Positions 53,182 through 61,879 are shown, counted from the first letter of the stretch. The stretch is 64,000 nt of DNA from RHLJ01 sp965222205 (GCA_965222205.1 OZ244932.1:62001-126000); one strand, 5' to 3'. Program-made: numbers and translations. Notes: generated from the letters alone by a model not told the origin.

Positions 53182-54687
53182 CTATTGTTGGCTTTTCCCG
53201 GTCGAAACCAATTCCATCAACTGGGTAAACATCCCTTTTCCGACTTTAAGGAATCGCTCCTGACTTCCCATCGCAAGATATCTGAGCACCAGTCTTAGTT
53301 CAGCAAGTAATGCCGGTGGATTTGTAATGAGGGAATCTTCCTGAATGATATAATCCCAATCCATCGATTTCTGAAATTTAACTCCGGCCTTACGCATTAC
53401 TTCGCGATACACATTTGCCATTAATCCATAACCGATGGTAGTGGGATGGAGACCATCCAGACTGAAAATGCCACCTTTATACAGTTTGCCCGTTTCTTTA
53501 TTAACCCGGACAAAATCCGTTGACAACAAGGCTTCATTATGTTCATCCACCAGATGTTCAGTCTTCGGATTTCTTTTTAAGGCCGCGACAAAATCGTCAG
53601 GATAACTGCGGAGTAATTCACCTCCTAAACGTCTGCGAGCCATACTGGCTACATTTTTAGCCATTGGAACCACATGCCAGCCATATTCACGGGACACTTT
53701 TCGAATGATCGAATTAAATTCATCCACCGCAAAATCGACCTGAATGGCTTCATCTTTGGTTAAGTGAGGATGTTTTTGAGGATCGAAGTCTTCATCCCAA
53801 ATCCAGAAACGGGTGTAGTAATCAAAGTAACCAAGGTGATTACTGGAGAACTTAGAATTCACCCCACGACAAACAGGAGGAATGGTTGGGTACGGAATAG
53901 TTGGAACAAATACTCGCTGCGCCCCAATCTTTGATACCTTTTCGGCCAGCTTTCGATATTCCAGTTCAAAATGCTCAGGTCGGTAAATGGAATGTTTTCG
54001 GAATGCCATAAAAGAATCCAGATCTTCTTTCTCCGACCAGGTCAGGTTCAGATTTACAACCGCTCCCAATGCGTTATTATGCCCGAGGCAAACGATCAGA
54101 TTTTCAATCCCACCATCCTGTTGCAATAACTCTACATTGTCGAGCTGGGAGTTTTCTTCAAGTTTAGGAGTTAGTCGGGGATTAAGCACCAGCCTCGATG
54201 TAATAAATTTGGCATGTTCAGGCAGAAAGCCAAAGACAGAATAACGCTCTTTATGGTTTTCAATAAACTCCCTGCTGTTTTTCTCATTCACCATCCAGGA
54301 GTCATTCACCGCCAGTCCCCAGATCGCTTGATTATGGTAGGGAGTAGGTTGGTTTACACTCAATTCTTTCAACCCGCCTTCCCAGTACTTTTTAATACGC
54401 TTCAGGGTTTTGAAGGTATGTGAAGCAGCTCCCGCATATTCACTCCAGTTGATATCCGAACCAAATTCGTCTGAAAGTCCGCGAAGTAAAACCTCCAGAT
54501 TTAAAGGGATGCCCGCCTGGGCAGTAAAGGAAGGTTGATCGAATGGCGGAAGCGGATCAAGACAGCGGTGAATAAACGAAGGGAAATTGATATCGGTACG
54601 ATAAATACCGCCATTATTGAATCCCTGAGAGAGACTGTCTCCAACAACAACAAGTTTATGTTTAGGCTCTTTTTTTCCGAACATCAA
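53182..54687 (-). CDS. SGNH/GDSL-type hydrolase, large
   Basis: A 501-residue protein, cytoplasmic by appearance because no signal peptide is seen. Motifs of SGNH esterases are present: block I LVVVGDSLSQGF (nucleophile Ser about 18), block III-like IVCLGHNNALG (about 197-207), and block V LDGLHPTTIGYGLMANV (catalytic Asp and His, about 424-440). It is about twice the usual SGNH size, the extra mass lying between blocks I and III and at the C terminus. Substrate unknown, presumably a lipid or acyl ester. It stands alone, with a repeat-rich region upstream. Confidence 0.85.
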   Translation of the reverse strand: MMFGKKEPKHKLVVVGDSLSQGFNNGGIYRTDINFPSFIHRCLDPLPPFDQPSFTAQAGIPLNLEVLLRGLSDEFGSDINWSEYAGAASHTFKTLKRIKKYWEGGLKELSVNQPTPYHNQAIWGLAVNDSWMVNEKNSREFIENHKERYSVFGFLPEHAKFITSRLVLNPRLTPKLEENSQLDNVELLQQDGGIENLIVCLGHNNALGAVVNLNLTWSEKEDLDSFMAFRKHSIYRPEHFELEYRKLAEKVSKIGAQRVFVPTIPYPTIPPVCRGVNSKFSSNHLGYFDYYTRFWIWDEDFDPQKHPHLTKDEAIQVDFAVDEFNSIIRKVSREYGWHVVPMAKNVASMARRRLGGELLRSYPDDFVAALKRNPKTEHLVDEHNEALLSTDFVRVNKETGKLYKGGIFSLDGLHPTTIGYGLMANVYREVMRKAGVKFQKSMDWDYIIQEDSLITNPPALLAELRLVLRYLAMGSQERFLKVGKGMFTQLMELVSTGKSQQ

Positions 54688-54693
54688 AAATGG

Positions 54694-54742
54694 CCCCTCT
54701 TAAGACCTGCCTGCCGGACAGGCAGGGGATTTAGGTGCGTGT
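54694..54742. repeat. Intergenic repeat with CCTGCCTG hairpin
   Basis: CCCCTCTTAAGA is followed by a perfect hairpin CCTGCCTG-ccgga-CAGGCAGG (54706-54726) and then GGGGATTTAGGTGCGTGTT. The outer frame is the same as in the copy at 57921-57952, while the inner hairpin differs, so the hairpin appears exchangeable within the family. Confidence 0.6.
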
Positions 54743-54758
54743 TAATTAACTGAAATTT

Positions 54759-54813
54759 GCCACTAAATCACGAAAGCACAAAATAATTTTGAGCCACTAA
54801 ATCACGAAAGCAC
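54759..54813. repeat. Direct repeat GCCACTAAATCACGAAAGCAC, two copies
   Basis: Two identical 21-bp units at 54759-54779 and 54793-54813 are 13 bp apart. A third, diverged and inverted unit (TTTCCGTGCTTTAGTGGT) lies at 55011-55028. Short dispersed repeats of this kind are frequent between genes in this phylum; their role is unknown. Confidence 0.6.
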
Positions 54814-55042
54814 TAAAAAATAAAAGGCTGTCATTCGGAACTTTGCGGAAGGCATTCTTTCGGATGTTTCATAATCTGTGTAGGAATCAAGTTGGCTTAA
54901 GTACAGATTCCGTGTCAAGCCCGGAATGAGAACTTACGAGGTTTATTTAGGTTCTATTTAGAAGAAATAAAATCTTATTTTCGATATAGCACTTCCAAAA
55001 AAGTTTTGTGTTTCCGTGCTTTAGTGGTTAACCAATATTTAA

Positions 55043-55417
55043 ATGAATTCAGATAAAAAGAATCGACTCCAGCAATTTCGTGAAAGAAGAGCAGCACAAA
55101 ACGAAAAAGTATTTGATCTGGAACATCTGGGAATCAAACGATTCTTTAATATGGATGCCAATACTTACCGGGATGGAGCATTAGATTCTAAAACGAAAGA
55201 GTTACTAGGCTTGGTTGCTTCAACAGTACTTCGCTGTAATGACTGTATTGATTACCACATCGAACAATGCGCTAAAACAGGCTCCACTAAAGCAGAGATT
55301 GTTGATTCTCTTAATGTAGCATTAATGGTTGGGGGAAGTATCGTAATTCCTCATTTACGTCATGCAGTTGAGACTATGGAGATTTTGGAAGAGGAAGGGA
55401 CATTCCATACTCAATAG
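55043..55417 (+). CDS. Carboxymuconolactone decarboxylase/AhpD-like protein
   Basis: A 124-residue cytoplasmic alpha-helical protein of the AhpD/CMD superfamily. The active-site motif LRCNDCIDYHIEQCAKTG (CxxC with the following His, about 70-87) is intact and followed by EIVDSLNVALMVGGSIVIPHLRHA. AhpD-like proteins with CxxCxxxH act as peroxidase partners or disulfide reductases; without a nearby peroxiredoxin or pathway gene the partner is unknown. A possible inverted repeat unit precedes its start. Confidence 0.88.
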   Translation: MNSDKKNRLQQFRERRAAQNEKVFDLEHLGIKRFFNMDANTYRDGALDSKTKELLGLVASTVLRCNDCIDYHIEQCAKTGSTKAEIVDSLNVALMVGGSIVIPHLRHAVETMEILEEEGTFHTQ

Positions 55418-55451
55418 CTAATATCAATGTACATTGAGTGTTGAGTAATGA

Positions 55452-57866
55452 TTATTGCAGATTGATCACCGTACATCCCGCCCCACCAAAATCCTCACTA
55501 GCTAACTCATAGCTTTTTACTTCAGAGCGGTCTTTCAGGTATTTATGGATTTGGTCTTTCAGGATTCCGTCACCTTTGCCGTGAACGATTTCAACCTGAT
55601 TGAGTCCCCGAAACACGGCTTTGTCTAAATAATGAGTGACTTCATTCAATGCTTCATCCGCTCGTTTTCCTCTTAGATCAAGCCGTGGGGAAATGGTTCC
55701 TTTCATGAAGTCTGAATCTCCAACCATAACCGCTGAACGTGCTTTTTTCTTTTCCTTCTTTTTGGGAGGATCAACCTTGACGAGATTTTTATATTTGGTT
55801 CGGAGTCGGAGTCCATCTGCCTGAACAGTTGCGTTATTTCCTTTATGTTCGATCAACTTTCCGGTAGTATTCCCATCCAGAAAACGAACATAGTCTCCTA
55901 CTTTTGGAGGGTACTTACTCTTTTTGAATTTGGATTCTCGCTTTTCTTTTACTGCCTCCAGACTTCCCTCAATAGCTGATTTTTCCTGATCAATATTCTT
56001 ACGGATATCCTTGATTTGATCTTTGTCAGCTTGATTTTTTACGATAATCTGCGCAACCGCTTGCTCTACTTTTTGATTCGCTTTATCCATTATAGATTTA
56101 GCCTCTACTAAGGCCTTTTCACGGATTTTATCTTTCTCACGGTTGATTCCATCCAATTTATTGAGGTAGCGGTTACGATCGGTTTCAGCTTTGGATTTAA
56201 GGTTCTCAAATTTTGCTTTGAGCTCTTCCGCTTGCTGGGTTTTGGTTTCCAGCTCGGTGATAAGAGATTCCATCTTATTCTTTTGTTCTCCAAGCAACTC
56301 CCGGGATCGTTTCAGAATAGTTGAATCCAGATTCATTCGTTGAGCAATTTCAAAAGCGTAACTACTTCCCGGAATTCCTTTTTTAAATTTATAGGTTGGA
56401 GATAGTGTAGCCTGATTAAATTCCATGGAGCCATTTATCGCCAGAGTGTGTTCATGCGCAAATACTTTAAGTGAACCGTGATGGGTTGTAACCAGCACTT
56501 TGCAATCTTTGTCCAGCAAGTATTCAATAAACGCCTGAAATAAGGAGCCACCTTCTTCGGGATCAGTTCCTGCAGCAGCTTCATCAATCAAAACGAGACT
56601 TCCGGGTTTGAGCTGTTTTTGAGTCTCTCGCATCCATTGCAATCGGGATGAAAACGTACTTAAGTCATTTTCGATGGATTGATCATCACCTAAATCCACA
56701 AAAACCCCAGAAAAGACAGGTAATTCAGAAGTAGGATCAGCAGGTATAGCATATCCGGTTTGATTCATGAGAGCAGAAATACCCACTGTTTTCATCGCAA
56801 CAGATTTCCCTCCGGCGTTTGGTCCGGTGATCATCAGGCATCGTTCTTCCTCATCCAAATCCATAAAAAGGGGGATAATCTTTTCTCGCTCATCTTTTTT
56901 AAGAGACAGATTTTTCAGCTTTAGATTCGCATTAAAGGCTTCTTTCAACTTTAACCTGCCATTCTCTGCAGTTATTGGGATTTCACCTTCCAGCTTGATG
57001 GAAACTTTAGCCTTTGCAGCGATCACATCAAGCTCAGCGAGAGCTTCAACATTTTGAGAGATATACTTCGAGTTATGCCGAACATGATTGGTAAGCTCTC
57101 TCAATATTCGTTCTATTTCACGTTGTTCTTCAATTTCAAACTGACGGATTTCGTTATTTAAATGGAGCGCTTCAGCTGGTTCTAAATAGACCGTTTGTCC
57201 TGTTGAAGAAACATCGTGTATAAAGCCGGGAATTTTACGCTTGAATTCAGCCAGAACAGGAATCACCATTCGTCCATTTCGGATTGTTGCACCTTCATCC
57301 GAAGTCATTCCGTCTTTATTCGCGTTCCTCATCAATTTATTGATGGTAGTACGAAGCTCATTTCGTTTTCCATTCAGTCTTTTTCGAATGGATTTTAATT
57401 CCGGACTGGCATCATCTTTAAGTTGCCCGCCATCGGTCACTTTTTGTTTGATGGAAGCTTCGAGCTCCTTTAGTGGAATGAGCTGTTCAGCAATTGAATA
57501 GAGATTAGGTTTATGTTCAGCCCGGGCTTTCAGGAATTTCTTAATCAGTCGGGCGGTGCTGCAAATCCCTAAAATATATGGGAAAGCAGAAAGCGGGATG
57601 ATACTTCCTTCGGCTTTTGAGGTGGACAAATAGTCTCTTACATCCGGCAACTCACCCAGAGGAAAGGGATCCGGATCGTTGAGGATATCCATCATCTCTC
57701 GCGTTTGAGCAAGCAGAACCTTAACACGTTCCATACTACTGGTAGGATGTAGTTCTTCTATCATCTCGAACGAACGTTCGGATTGGGCTGTATCAAGAGT
57801 AGCTTTACGAAGCTGTTCGAAGCCCAGTTTTTCTAATATGGTAGATGGATATAATTGCATGTGCAC
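55452..57866 (-). CDS. mutS2: Endonuclease MutS2
   Basis: An 804-residue MutS2 protein: N-terminal core and lever regions (about 1-330), ATPase domain with Walker A ITGPNAGGKSVAMKTVG (about 349-365), the Walker B segment LVLIDEAAAGTDPEEGG (about 426-442), a coiled clamp region (about 520-640), a KOW-like beta segment (PKVGDYVRFLDGNTTGKLIEH) and the C-terminal Smr endonuclease domain (LDLRGKRADEALNEV, VEIVHGKGDGILKD). MutS2 lacks the mismatch-recognition domain of MutS and acts in suppression of recombination and in ribosome rescue in some species. It starts with ATG at 57866 or, two codons on, at 57860. Confidence 0.95.
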   Translation of the reverse strand: MHMQLYPSTILEKLGFEQLRKATLDTAQSERSFEMIEELHPTSSMERVKVLLAQTREMMDILNDPDPFPLGELPDVRDYLSTSKAEGSIIPLSAFPYILGICSTARLIKKFLKARAEHKPNLYSIAEQLIPLKELEASIKQKVTDGGQLKDDASPELKSIRKRLNGKRNELRTTINKLMRNANKDGMTSDEGATIRNGRMVIPVLAEFKRKIPGFIHDVSSTGQTVYLEPAEALHLNNEIRQFEIEEQREIERILRELTNHVRHNSKYISQNVEALAELDVIAAKAKVSIKLEGEIPITAENGRLKLKEAFNANLKLKNLSLKKDEREKIIPLFMDLDEEERCLMITGPNAGGKSVAMKTVGISALMNQTGYAIPADPTSELPVFSGVFVDLGDDQSIENDLSTFSSRLQWMRETQKQLKPGSLVLIDEAAAGTDPEEGGSLFQAFIEYLLDKDCKVLVTTHHGSLKVFAHEHTLAINGSMEFNQATLSPTYKFKKGIPGSSYAFEIAQRMNLDSTILKRSRELLGEQKNKMESLITELETKTQQAEELKAKFENLKSKAETDRNRYLNKLDGINREKDKIREKALVEAKSIMDKANQKVEQAVAQIIVKNQADKDQIKDIRKNIDQEKSAIEGSLEAVKEKRESKFKKSKYPPKVGDYVRFLDGNTTGKLIEHKGNNATVQADGLRLRTKYKNLVKVDPPKKKEKKKARSAVMVGDSDFMKGTISPRLDLRGKRADEALNEVTHYLDKAVFRGLNQVEIVHGKGDGILKDQIHKYLKDRSEVKSYELASEDFGGAGCTVINLQ

Positions 57867-57920
57867 ATTTTGAATAGGTAAAGATAACCTGAATTAGGAA
57901 GGAATTCGATCACTAAAAAA

Positions 57921-57952
57921 GTCCCCTCTTGAGAGGGGATTAAGGGGTGTGT
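57921..57952. repeat. Intergenic repeat with TCCCCTCT hairpin
   Basis: TCCCCTCT (57922-57929) and AGAGGGGA (57932-57939) form a perfect hairpin, followed by TTAAGGGGTGTGTT. It is the cleanest copy of the hairpin plus GGGGATTnAGGGGTG family also present at 37770-37920, 50756-50822 and 54694-54742. On the minus strand no T-run follows, so it is unlikely to act as a normal terminator. Confidence 0.6.
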
Positions 57953-58051
57953 TCTCTGTACTTTTGTACCGATGCTGATCTTCATCAGCACAGGCGCCAG
58001 AACCAAAAACTCCCGACTATGAATTCTTGGCGAGTTCGATGATTAGCTTGC

Positions 58052-58120
58052 TGAATAATTCCAAAGGTCTTCTTTTTCTCGTCCCAAATGATAGGAAACG
58101 AGCCTGTGTGGAATTATTCA
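58052..58120. repeat. Nested hairpin region
   Basis: A 12-bp perfect outer stem (TGAATAATTCCA at 58052-58063, complement at 58109-58120) encloses 45 nt that contain a second short stem CTCGT/ACGAG (58078-58082, 58098-58102) and AGG/CCT pairing between them. No family is recognised. It may be a small mobile-element remnant or a structured RNA. Confidence 0.45.
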
Positions 58121-58210
58121 TCCTTCGGATATGCAATCAAATCTTCTCACTGTTTTCGCCAATAATTCTAATGTCGGATTTAGGGAAGAGTTTTAAATGA
58201 GATTATACCT

Positions 58211-58238
58211 GTTAGGGCGGATGGCCATTCGCCCTAAC
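58211..58238. repeat. 28-bp palindrome GTTAGGGCG...CGCCCTAAC
   Basis: Two 14-nt arms with a single G-U pair meet at GGCC, giving a nearly perfect palindrome in the PhzF leader. Similar GGGCGAATGGCCATTCGCCC elements are widespread in intergenic DNA of several bacterial phyla, so this is most likely a REP-like repeat rather than a specific operator. Confidence 0.55.
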
Positions 58239-58322
58239 TAGTCGTAGAACTATGAAATTTGAACTTTGATTCCCGCACAAAATGCTTCTACTTTATCCTG
58301 AGATTTTAAAAAGGAGGGTAAC

Positions 58323-59105
58323 ATGAAAATTCCGATCTATCAGGCTGATGCATTTACCGAGTCATTATTCGGAGGGAATCCGGCCGCTGTTTGCCCACTG
58401 AAAGAATGGATCAGTGATGAGTTGATGCAAAAAATCGCCTCAGAGAACAACCTTTCAGAAACCGCATTTTTTGTAAAGGAAGGTGATGTATACGGATTGA
58501 GATGGTTTACCCCTGCAGCAGAGGTTGATTTGTGCGGTCACGCTACTTTGGCTACGGCGCATATTTTGTTTGAAGAGCTCGGTTATGATAAAGAAGAAAT
58601 CAACTTCGAAACTAAAAGCGGAAGGTTAGTTATAAAGAAAGAAGAAGATCGTTTAATGATGGATTTCCCTTCTGACAAAATGCCTCAGGTTGAAGCGCCA
58701 CCAATCCTTTTTCAGGCGTTGGGAATCAGGCCAACTTCACATACCTATAAAACAGATGACTACATGGTTGTGCTGGAATCGGAAAAAGAAGTAGCAAAAC
58801 TACTTCCTGATTTCAGAATGCTCGCTGAAGTAAATGCCAGAGGGGTGATTGTTACAGCTCTGGGAAACGAAGTTGATTTTGTATCCCGCTTTTTTGCACC
58901 TCAATATGGAATAGACGAGGACCCGGTAACAGGATCAGCACATACGAAACTGACTCCCTATTGGTCTGTACAATTAGGTAAAGCAGAAATGGAAGCCCGG
59001 CAAATCTCAGAACGAGTGGGAATTTTAACGGTTCGGGATAGAGGAGAACGAGTTGAGATTTTGGGTAAAGCTGTCACTTATCTGAAAGGGGAGGTCATCG
59101 TTTAG
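58323..59105 (+). CDS. PhzF-family isomerase
   Basis: A 260-residue PhzF-like protein: AFTESLFGGNPAAVCPL at the N terminus, NLSETAFFV with the catalytic Glu (about 45), FTPAAEVDLCGHATLATAHILFEELG and GIDEDPVTGSAHTKLTPYWS near the C terminus. The family has a two-domain diaminopimelate-epimerase-like fold; most members outside phenazine clusters have no known substrate. No other phenazine gene is present. A strong AGGAGG ribosome-binding sequence lies 5 bp before the ATG. Its stop codon overlaps the GTG start of the TauE gene by one base. Confidence 0.92.
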   Translation: MKIPIYQADAFTESLFGGNPAAVCPLKEWISDELMQKIASENNLSETAFFVKEGDVYGLRWFTPAAEVDLCGHATLATAHILFEELGYDKEEINFETKSGRLVIKKEEDRLMMDFPSDKMPQVEAPPILFQALGIRPTSHTYKTDDYMVVLESEKEVAKLLPDFRMLAEVNARGVIVTALGNEVDFVSRFFAPQYGIDEDPVTGSAHTKLTPYWSVQLGKAEMEARQISERVGILTVRDRGERVEILGKAVTYLKGEVIV

Positions 59106-59917
59106 TGGAACTCTTTATTCTGCTTATCATCGGATTGATAGCTGGTTTAATTGCAGGTTTAATGGGGATCGGAGGGGGTATAATCTTTACACCTGTTCTG
59201 TTCTTTTTGTTCGAGGATGCAGGTATTGAGAGCTCCGTACAATGGTCAGTAGCCTCGGGACTACTTTGCACCTGGTTTGCAGCGGGAAGTAGTACCGTTC
59301 GGCAGTACCTCCAAAACAACATCTTTTGGGGTGAGGGAATCAAGCTCGGAATTTTGGGTGCGATTGGAATTACTTTAGGGAAGTTGCTTCTGACATCTTC
59401 TTATTACAACCAAGAGCAATTCGTAGTTTTTTTCAGCCTTATCTTATTTTACGCAGCCTACATGATGTTTCGAAGGGGACAGGATATTTCGAAAGAGGTG
59501 GAAAGAGAGTTTACGGTTCTTAAATTTCCTCACTTATTTGTTACCGGCGGGGTAGGCGGATTCGTTGCATCCCTGGCCGGAGTTGGAGGAGGCGGGGTTA
59601 TGGTTCCGATCATGAATCTTTTTTACAAACAACCCTTCCGTAAAGCAGTAAGTGTATCTCAATTGGGAATGACTATTTTGATTTTTTCGGGCTTAATACA
59701 ATTGGTCTTTACAGAGGTAAATACACCCGGACTCACAGAGTTAACGCTTGGTTTCGTAGACTTCGGCGCTGCTTTACCACTGGCAATCGGGGGATTAATC
59801 GGTGGATTTGGAGGGGCTTTCCTCAATCACAAAATAAAGCGGAAATATTTGCAATGGGGTTTTGCTTTATTAGCTGTTGTTATGGCTGGCAGGCTGCTTT
59901 GGGGGGTTTTTGGTTAG
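59105..59917 (+). CDS. TauE/SafE-family sulfite exporter-like permease
   Basis: A 270-residue membrane protein with about eight helices. The paired family signatures GLIAGLIAGLMGIGGGIIFTPVLFF (about 11-35) and GGVGGFVASLAGVGGGGVMVPIMNLF (about 153-178) are both present. Family members export sulfite, sulfoacetate or other organosulfur anions. It starts with GTG at 59105 overlapping the PhzF stop codon, so both genes are translationally coupled. The coupling to PhzF gives no substrate clue. Its 3' end overlaps the convergent FkbM gene by four bases. Confidence 0.9.
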   Translation: MELFILLIIGLIAGLIAGLMGIGGGIIFTPVLFFLFEDAGIESSVQWSVASGLLCTWFAAGSSTVRQYLQNNIFWGEGIKLGILGAIGITLGKLLLTSSYYNQEQFVVFFSLILFYAAYMMFRRGQDISKEVEREFTVLKFPHLFVTGGVGGFVASLAGVGGGGVMVPIMNLFYKQPFRKAVSVSQLGMTILIFSGLIQLVFTEVNTPGLTELTLGFVDFGAALPLAIGGLIGGFGGAFLNHKIKRKYLQWGFALLAVVMAGRLLWGVFG

Positions 59918-60690
59918 TTGTTGATTACAACCCCGCCAGCTGAAAGTTTATTTAGATGATGCTTCTTCAGAAAAAAATAGTTTACACTGGTATCTCCTTT
60001 TTTTCTTTGTTGAAGCACTTCACCATCAAAAAAGTAACCTGTAAATCCTGCTACTTTCATTTTTTTGAATACTTCAAAAGCTGAATCATTCTCTTCATCA
60101 GGGTTTCCAGCAATTTCGATTAACCAAGCACATCTAGTGTTCGTTAAAAATTCTTTCGCTCCATTAATAACAGAAAGTTCATGACCTTCGACATCAATTT
60201 TGATGAATGAAATCTCGTTGGTTTTACCTGTAAATAGAGAGTCTATTGTTTTTGTAGGAACGGTAATTTTCATCTGAGAAGAAGTAGTAGAATCATTTAC
60301 TTCAAGTGATGCTCTGTAGTAGTTTCTTGCACCTCCCTGAATTGGAACCTCTATCGGCGCTTCTCCATCTCTGGAAGAAATTGCAATTTGGCTTAGTTCA
60401 ACATTAACCAATTTAAATTTCTCAATATTTTTAAAAAGCATACTAAAAGTGAAAGGGACAGGTTCAAAAGCATAAACCTGATTTACTAAGGGAGAAAGAT
60501 GTTTTGTATATAAACCAATATTAGCGCCGATATCAATGAAGACGCTATTTTCTTCGATCAGTTTTTCAGCAATTAAAAGGTCAGGCTGATCCTTGATGTT
60601 AAAATCTTTTAGAATTTTATAGTACTGGTTCTTTTTATATCGGTTAAGAATAAAAGAAGGGATAAGTGACTGGACTAACCTTTTGATCAT
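59914..60690 (-). CDS. FkbM-family methyltransferase
   Basis: A 258-residue SAM-dependent methyltransferase-like protein: VFIDIGANIGLYTKHLSPLVNQVYAFEPVP (SAM-binding, about 50-79), IAISSRDGEAPI, and the FkbM hallmark FIKIDVEGHELSVINGAKEFL (about 163-183). These enzymes O-methylate sugars, lipids or natural products. The gene stands alone with no glycosyltransferase nearby in this window, so the acceptor cannot be guessed. Confidence 0.9.
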   Translation of the reverse strand: MIKRLVQSLIPSFILNRYKKNQYYKILKDFNIKDQPDLLIAEKLIEENSVFIDIGANIGLYTKHLSPLVNQVYAFEPVPFTFSMLFKNIEKFKLVNVELSQIAISSRDGEAPIEVPIQGGARNYYRASLEVNDSTTSSQMKITVPTKTIDSLFTGKTNEISFIKIDVEGHELSVINGAKEFLTNTRCAWLIEIAGNPDEENDSAFEVFKKMKVAGFTGYFFDGEVLQQRKKGDTSVNYFFLKKHHLNKLSAGGVVINN

Positions 60691-60712
60691 TCGAAAATAT
60701 ACTCAACTTTAA

Positions 60713-60743
60713 TTGCCATTTCTGCCTTTGGTCGAAATGACAA
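60713..60743. repeat. Hairpin TTGCCATTTC...GAAATGACAA
   Basis: Ten-base arms with one C/A mismatch (60713-60722 and 60734-60743) flank an 11-nt loop between the GIY-YIG and FkbM genes. The core resembles the TGTCATTTCGACC-type intergenic palindromes common in Bacteroidota. Without a T-run it is a weak candidate for a terminator. Confidence 0.5.
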
Positions 60744-60746
60744 GTT

Positions 60747-61097
60747 TTAAGTGTTACCTCTACGGTTTTTGATATTTCTTTCATCTGTATAATCTCCAAA
60801 TGGATAAAGCCCAAGTTCTTCATTTAGAAATCTCCATTCTGGATTTATTGATTCAATCAATTTTTCTTTCTTTGTACGTCTCCATTTTTTGATTTCTTTC
60901 TCTCGTTGAATCGCATCATTTACGTAGTTGAACTCTTCATAATAGATAAGATTATGGCAATGATATTTCCCGGCAAATGACTTATTAGTTCCTGCATGTA
61001 AACAATGTTCTAAGATTCTTGAGGGTATGTCATTAGTCATGCCTACATACAATGTGCTTTTAGAAGAATTTGTCGTTATGTAAGTAAAATAGGGCAT
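60747..61097 (-). CDS. GIY-YIG nuclease family protein (UPF0213-like)
   Basis: A 116-residue protein with the small GIY-YIG domain in its YitC/UPF0213 form: FTYITTNSSKSTLYVGMTNDIPSRILEH (the TYI...YVG core and the Arg), then LIYYEEFNYVNDAIQREKEIKKWRRTKKEKLIE with the catalytic Glu region. In this phylum these short genes are often scattered as apparent strays near repeats; their role is unknown. A hairpin repeat lies immediately downstream. Confidence 0.9.
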   Translation of the reverse strand: MPYFTYITTNSSKSTLYVGMTNDIPSRILEHCLHAGTNKSFAGKYHCHNLIYYEEFNYVNDAIQREKEIKKWRRTKKEKLIESINPEWRFLNEELGLYPFGDYTDERNIKNRRGNT

Positions 61098-61159
61098 GAA
61101 TTCATAATGTAGAAGGGATCAATCAAAAACTGTATTATAAGAAACGGTTCAGTCGTTTT

Positions 61160-61879
61160 TTAAAGACTCATTAATTCCTTAAAACGAATGCTTTGCCTCC
61201 GGGAAACCTCTATTTCTTTCCCATCTTTTAAAAAGAGCTTAAAAGAACTATTAAACCAGGGTTCTATTCTGTTTATGTACTTAAGATTTACAATTTGCTG
61301 GCGATTTGTTCTGTAAAATATTTCCGGATCTAACCTTTTTTCCAAATAGGTTAAAGATTTTGGAATCATGGGTTTTTCGTTGTTGAAAAATAAACGGGTG
61401 TAGCTTCCGCAAGTCTCCAGCAATCGAATATCTGCTAAACTAACAAACCAGCATTTCTCGCCATCCTTTACAAAAACTTGATTATCAAGCCTCAGCTTTA
61501 AGCTTTCATTCTTATTATTTGTTCGATTATCAATTCTTAGCTTGGCTCGATTAATGGCCTCTTCCAATCTGCTTTTTTTAATTGGTTTTTGCAGATAATC
61601 AAGGGCATTATGATCGAAAGCTTTTATGGCATAATGATTATACGCAGTGACAAAGATAACTTCTGGTACGTGATTTAGCCCCGAAAGAAGCTCGAACCCG
61701 TCTTTTCCAGGCATTTGTATATCTAAAAAAATTAATTCTGGCTTATGATGTTCAATTTGTTCCTGAGCACTTTCCGAATTAGCCGCTTCACCTATAATTT
61801 CTACATTCGGATTATCATTTAACAAGTACCGAAGTTCCTGACGGGCTAAGCTTGAATCATCAACTATTATTGCATTCAT
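61160..61879 (-). CDS. LytTR-family response regulator
   Basis: A 239-residue regulator with receiver domain (Asp 7-Asp 8, phosphoacceptor Asp 53 in IFLDIQMPG, Lys in LQKPIK) and C-terminal LytTR domain (FYRTNRQQIVNLKYINRIEPW). The start overlaps the kinase stop by four bases. The gene is the last of an apparent hydrolase - kinase - regulator operon. Confidence 0.93.
   Translation of the reverse strand: MNAIIVDDSSLARQELRYLLNDNPNVEIIGEAANSESAQEQIEHHKPELIFLDIQMPGKDGFELLSGLNHVPEVIFVTAYNHYAIKAFDHNALDYLQKPIKKSRLEEAINRAKLRIDNRTNNKNESLKLRLDNQVFVKDGEKCWFVSLADIRLLETCGSYTRLFFNNEKPMIPKSLTYLEKRLDPEIFYRTNRQQIVNLKYINRIEPWFNSSFKLFLKDGKEIEVSRRQSIRFKELMSL

Larger units (their letters stand above)
54688..55042. 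other. 355-bp intergenic region made of repeats
   Basis: No open frame is credible. From left to right it holds a hairpin repeat (54694-54742), two direct copies of GCCACTAAATCACGAAAGCAC (54759-54779, 54793-54813), a TGTCATTCGGAAC-type palindromic patch near 54831-54940 whose right part (TTCCGTGTCAAGCCCGGAATGA) is a partial reverse complement, and an inverted relative of the direct repeat at 55011-55028 just before the AhpD-like gene. Confidence 0.6.
57867..58322. other. 456-bp intergenic region with structured repeats
   Basis: No gene found. It contains a CCCCTCTT hairpin repeat (57921-57952), a nested hairpin (58052-58120), a 28-bp near-perfect palindrome (58211-58238) and, at its end, the leader of the PhzF gene with a strong AGGAGG ribosome-binding site at 58312-58317. 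Confidence 0.6.
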
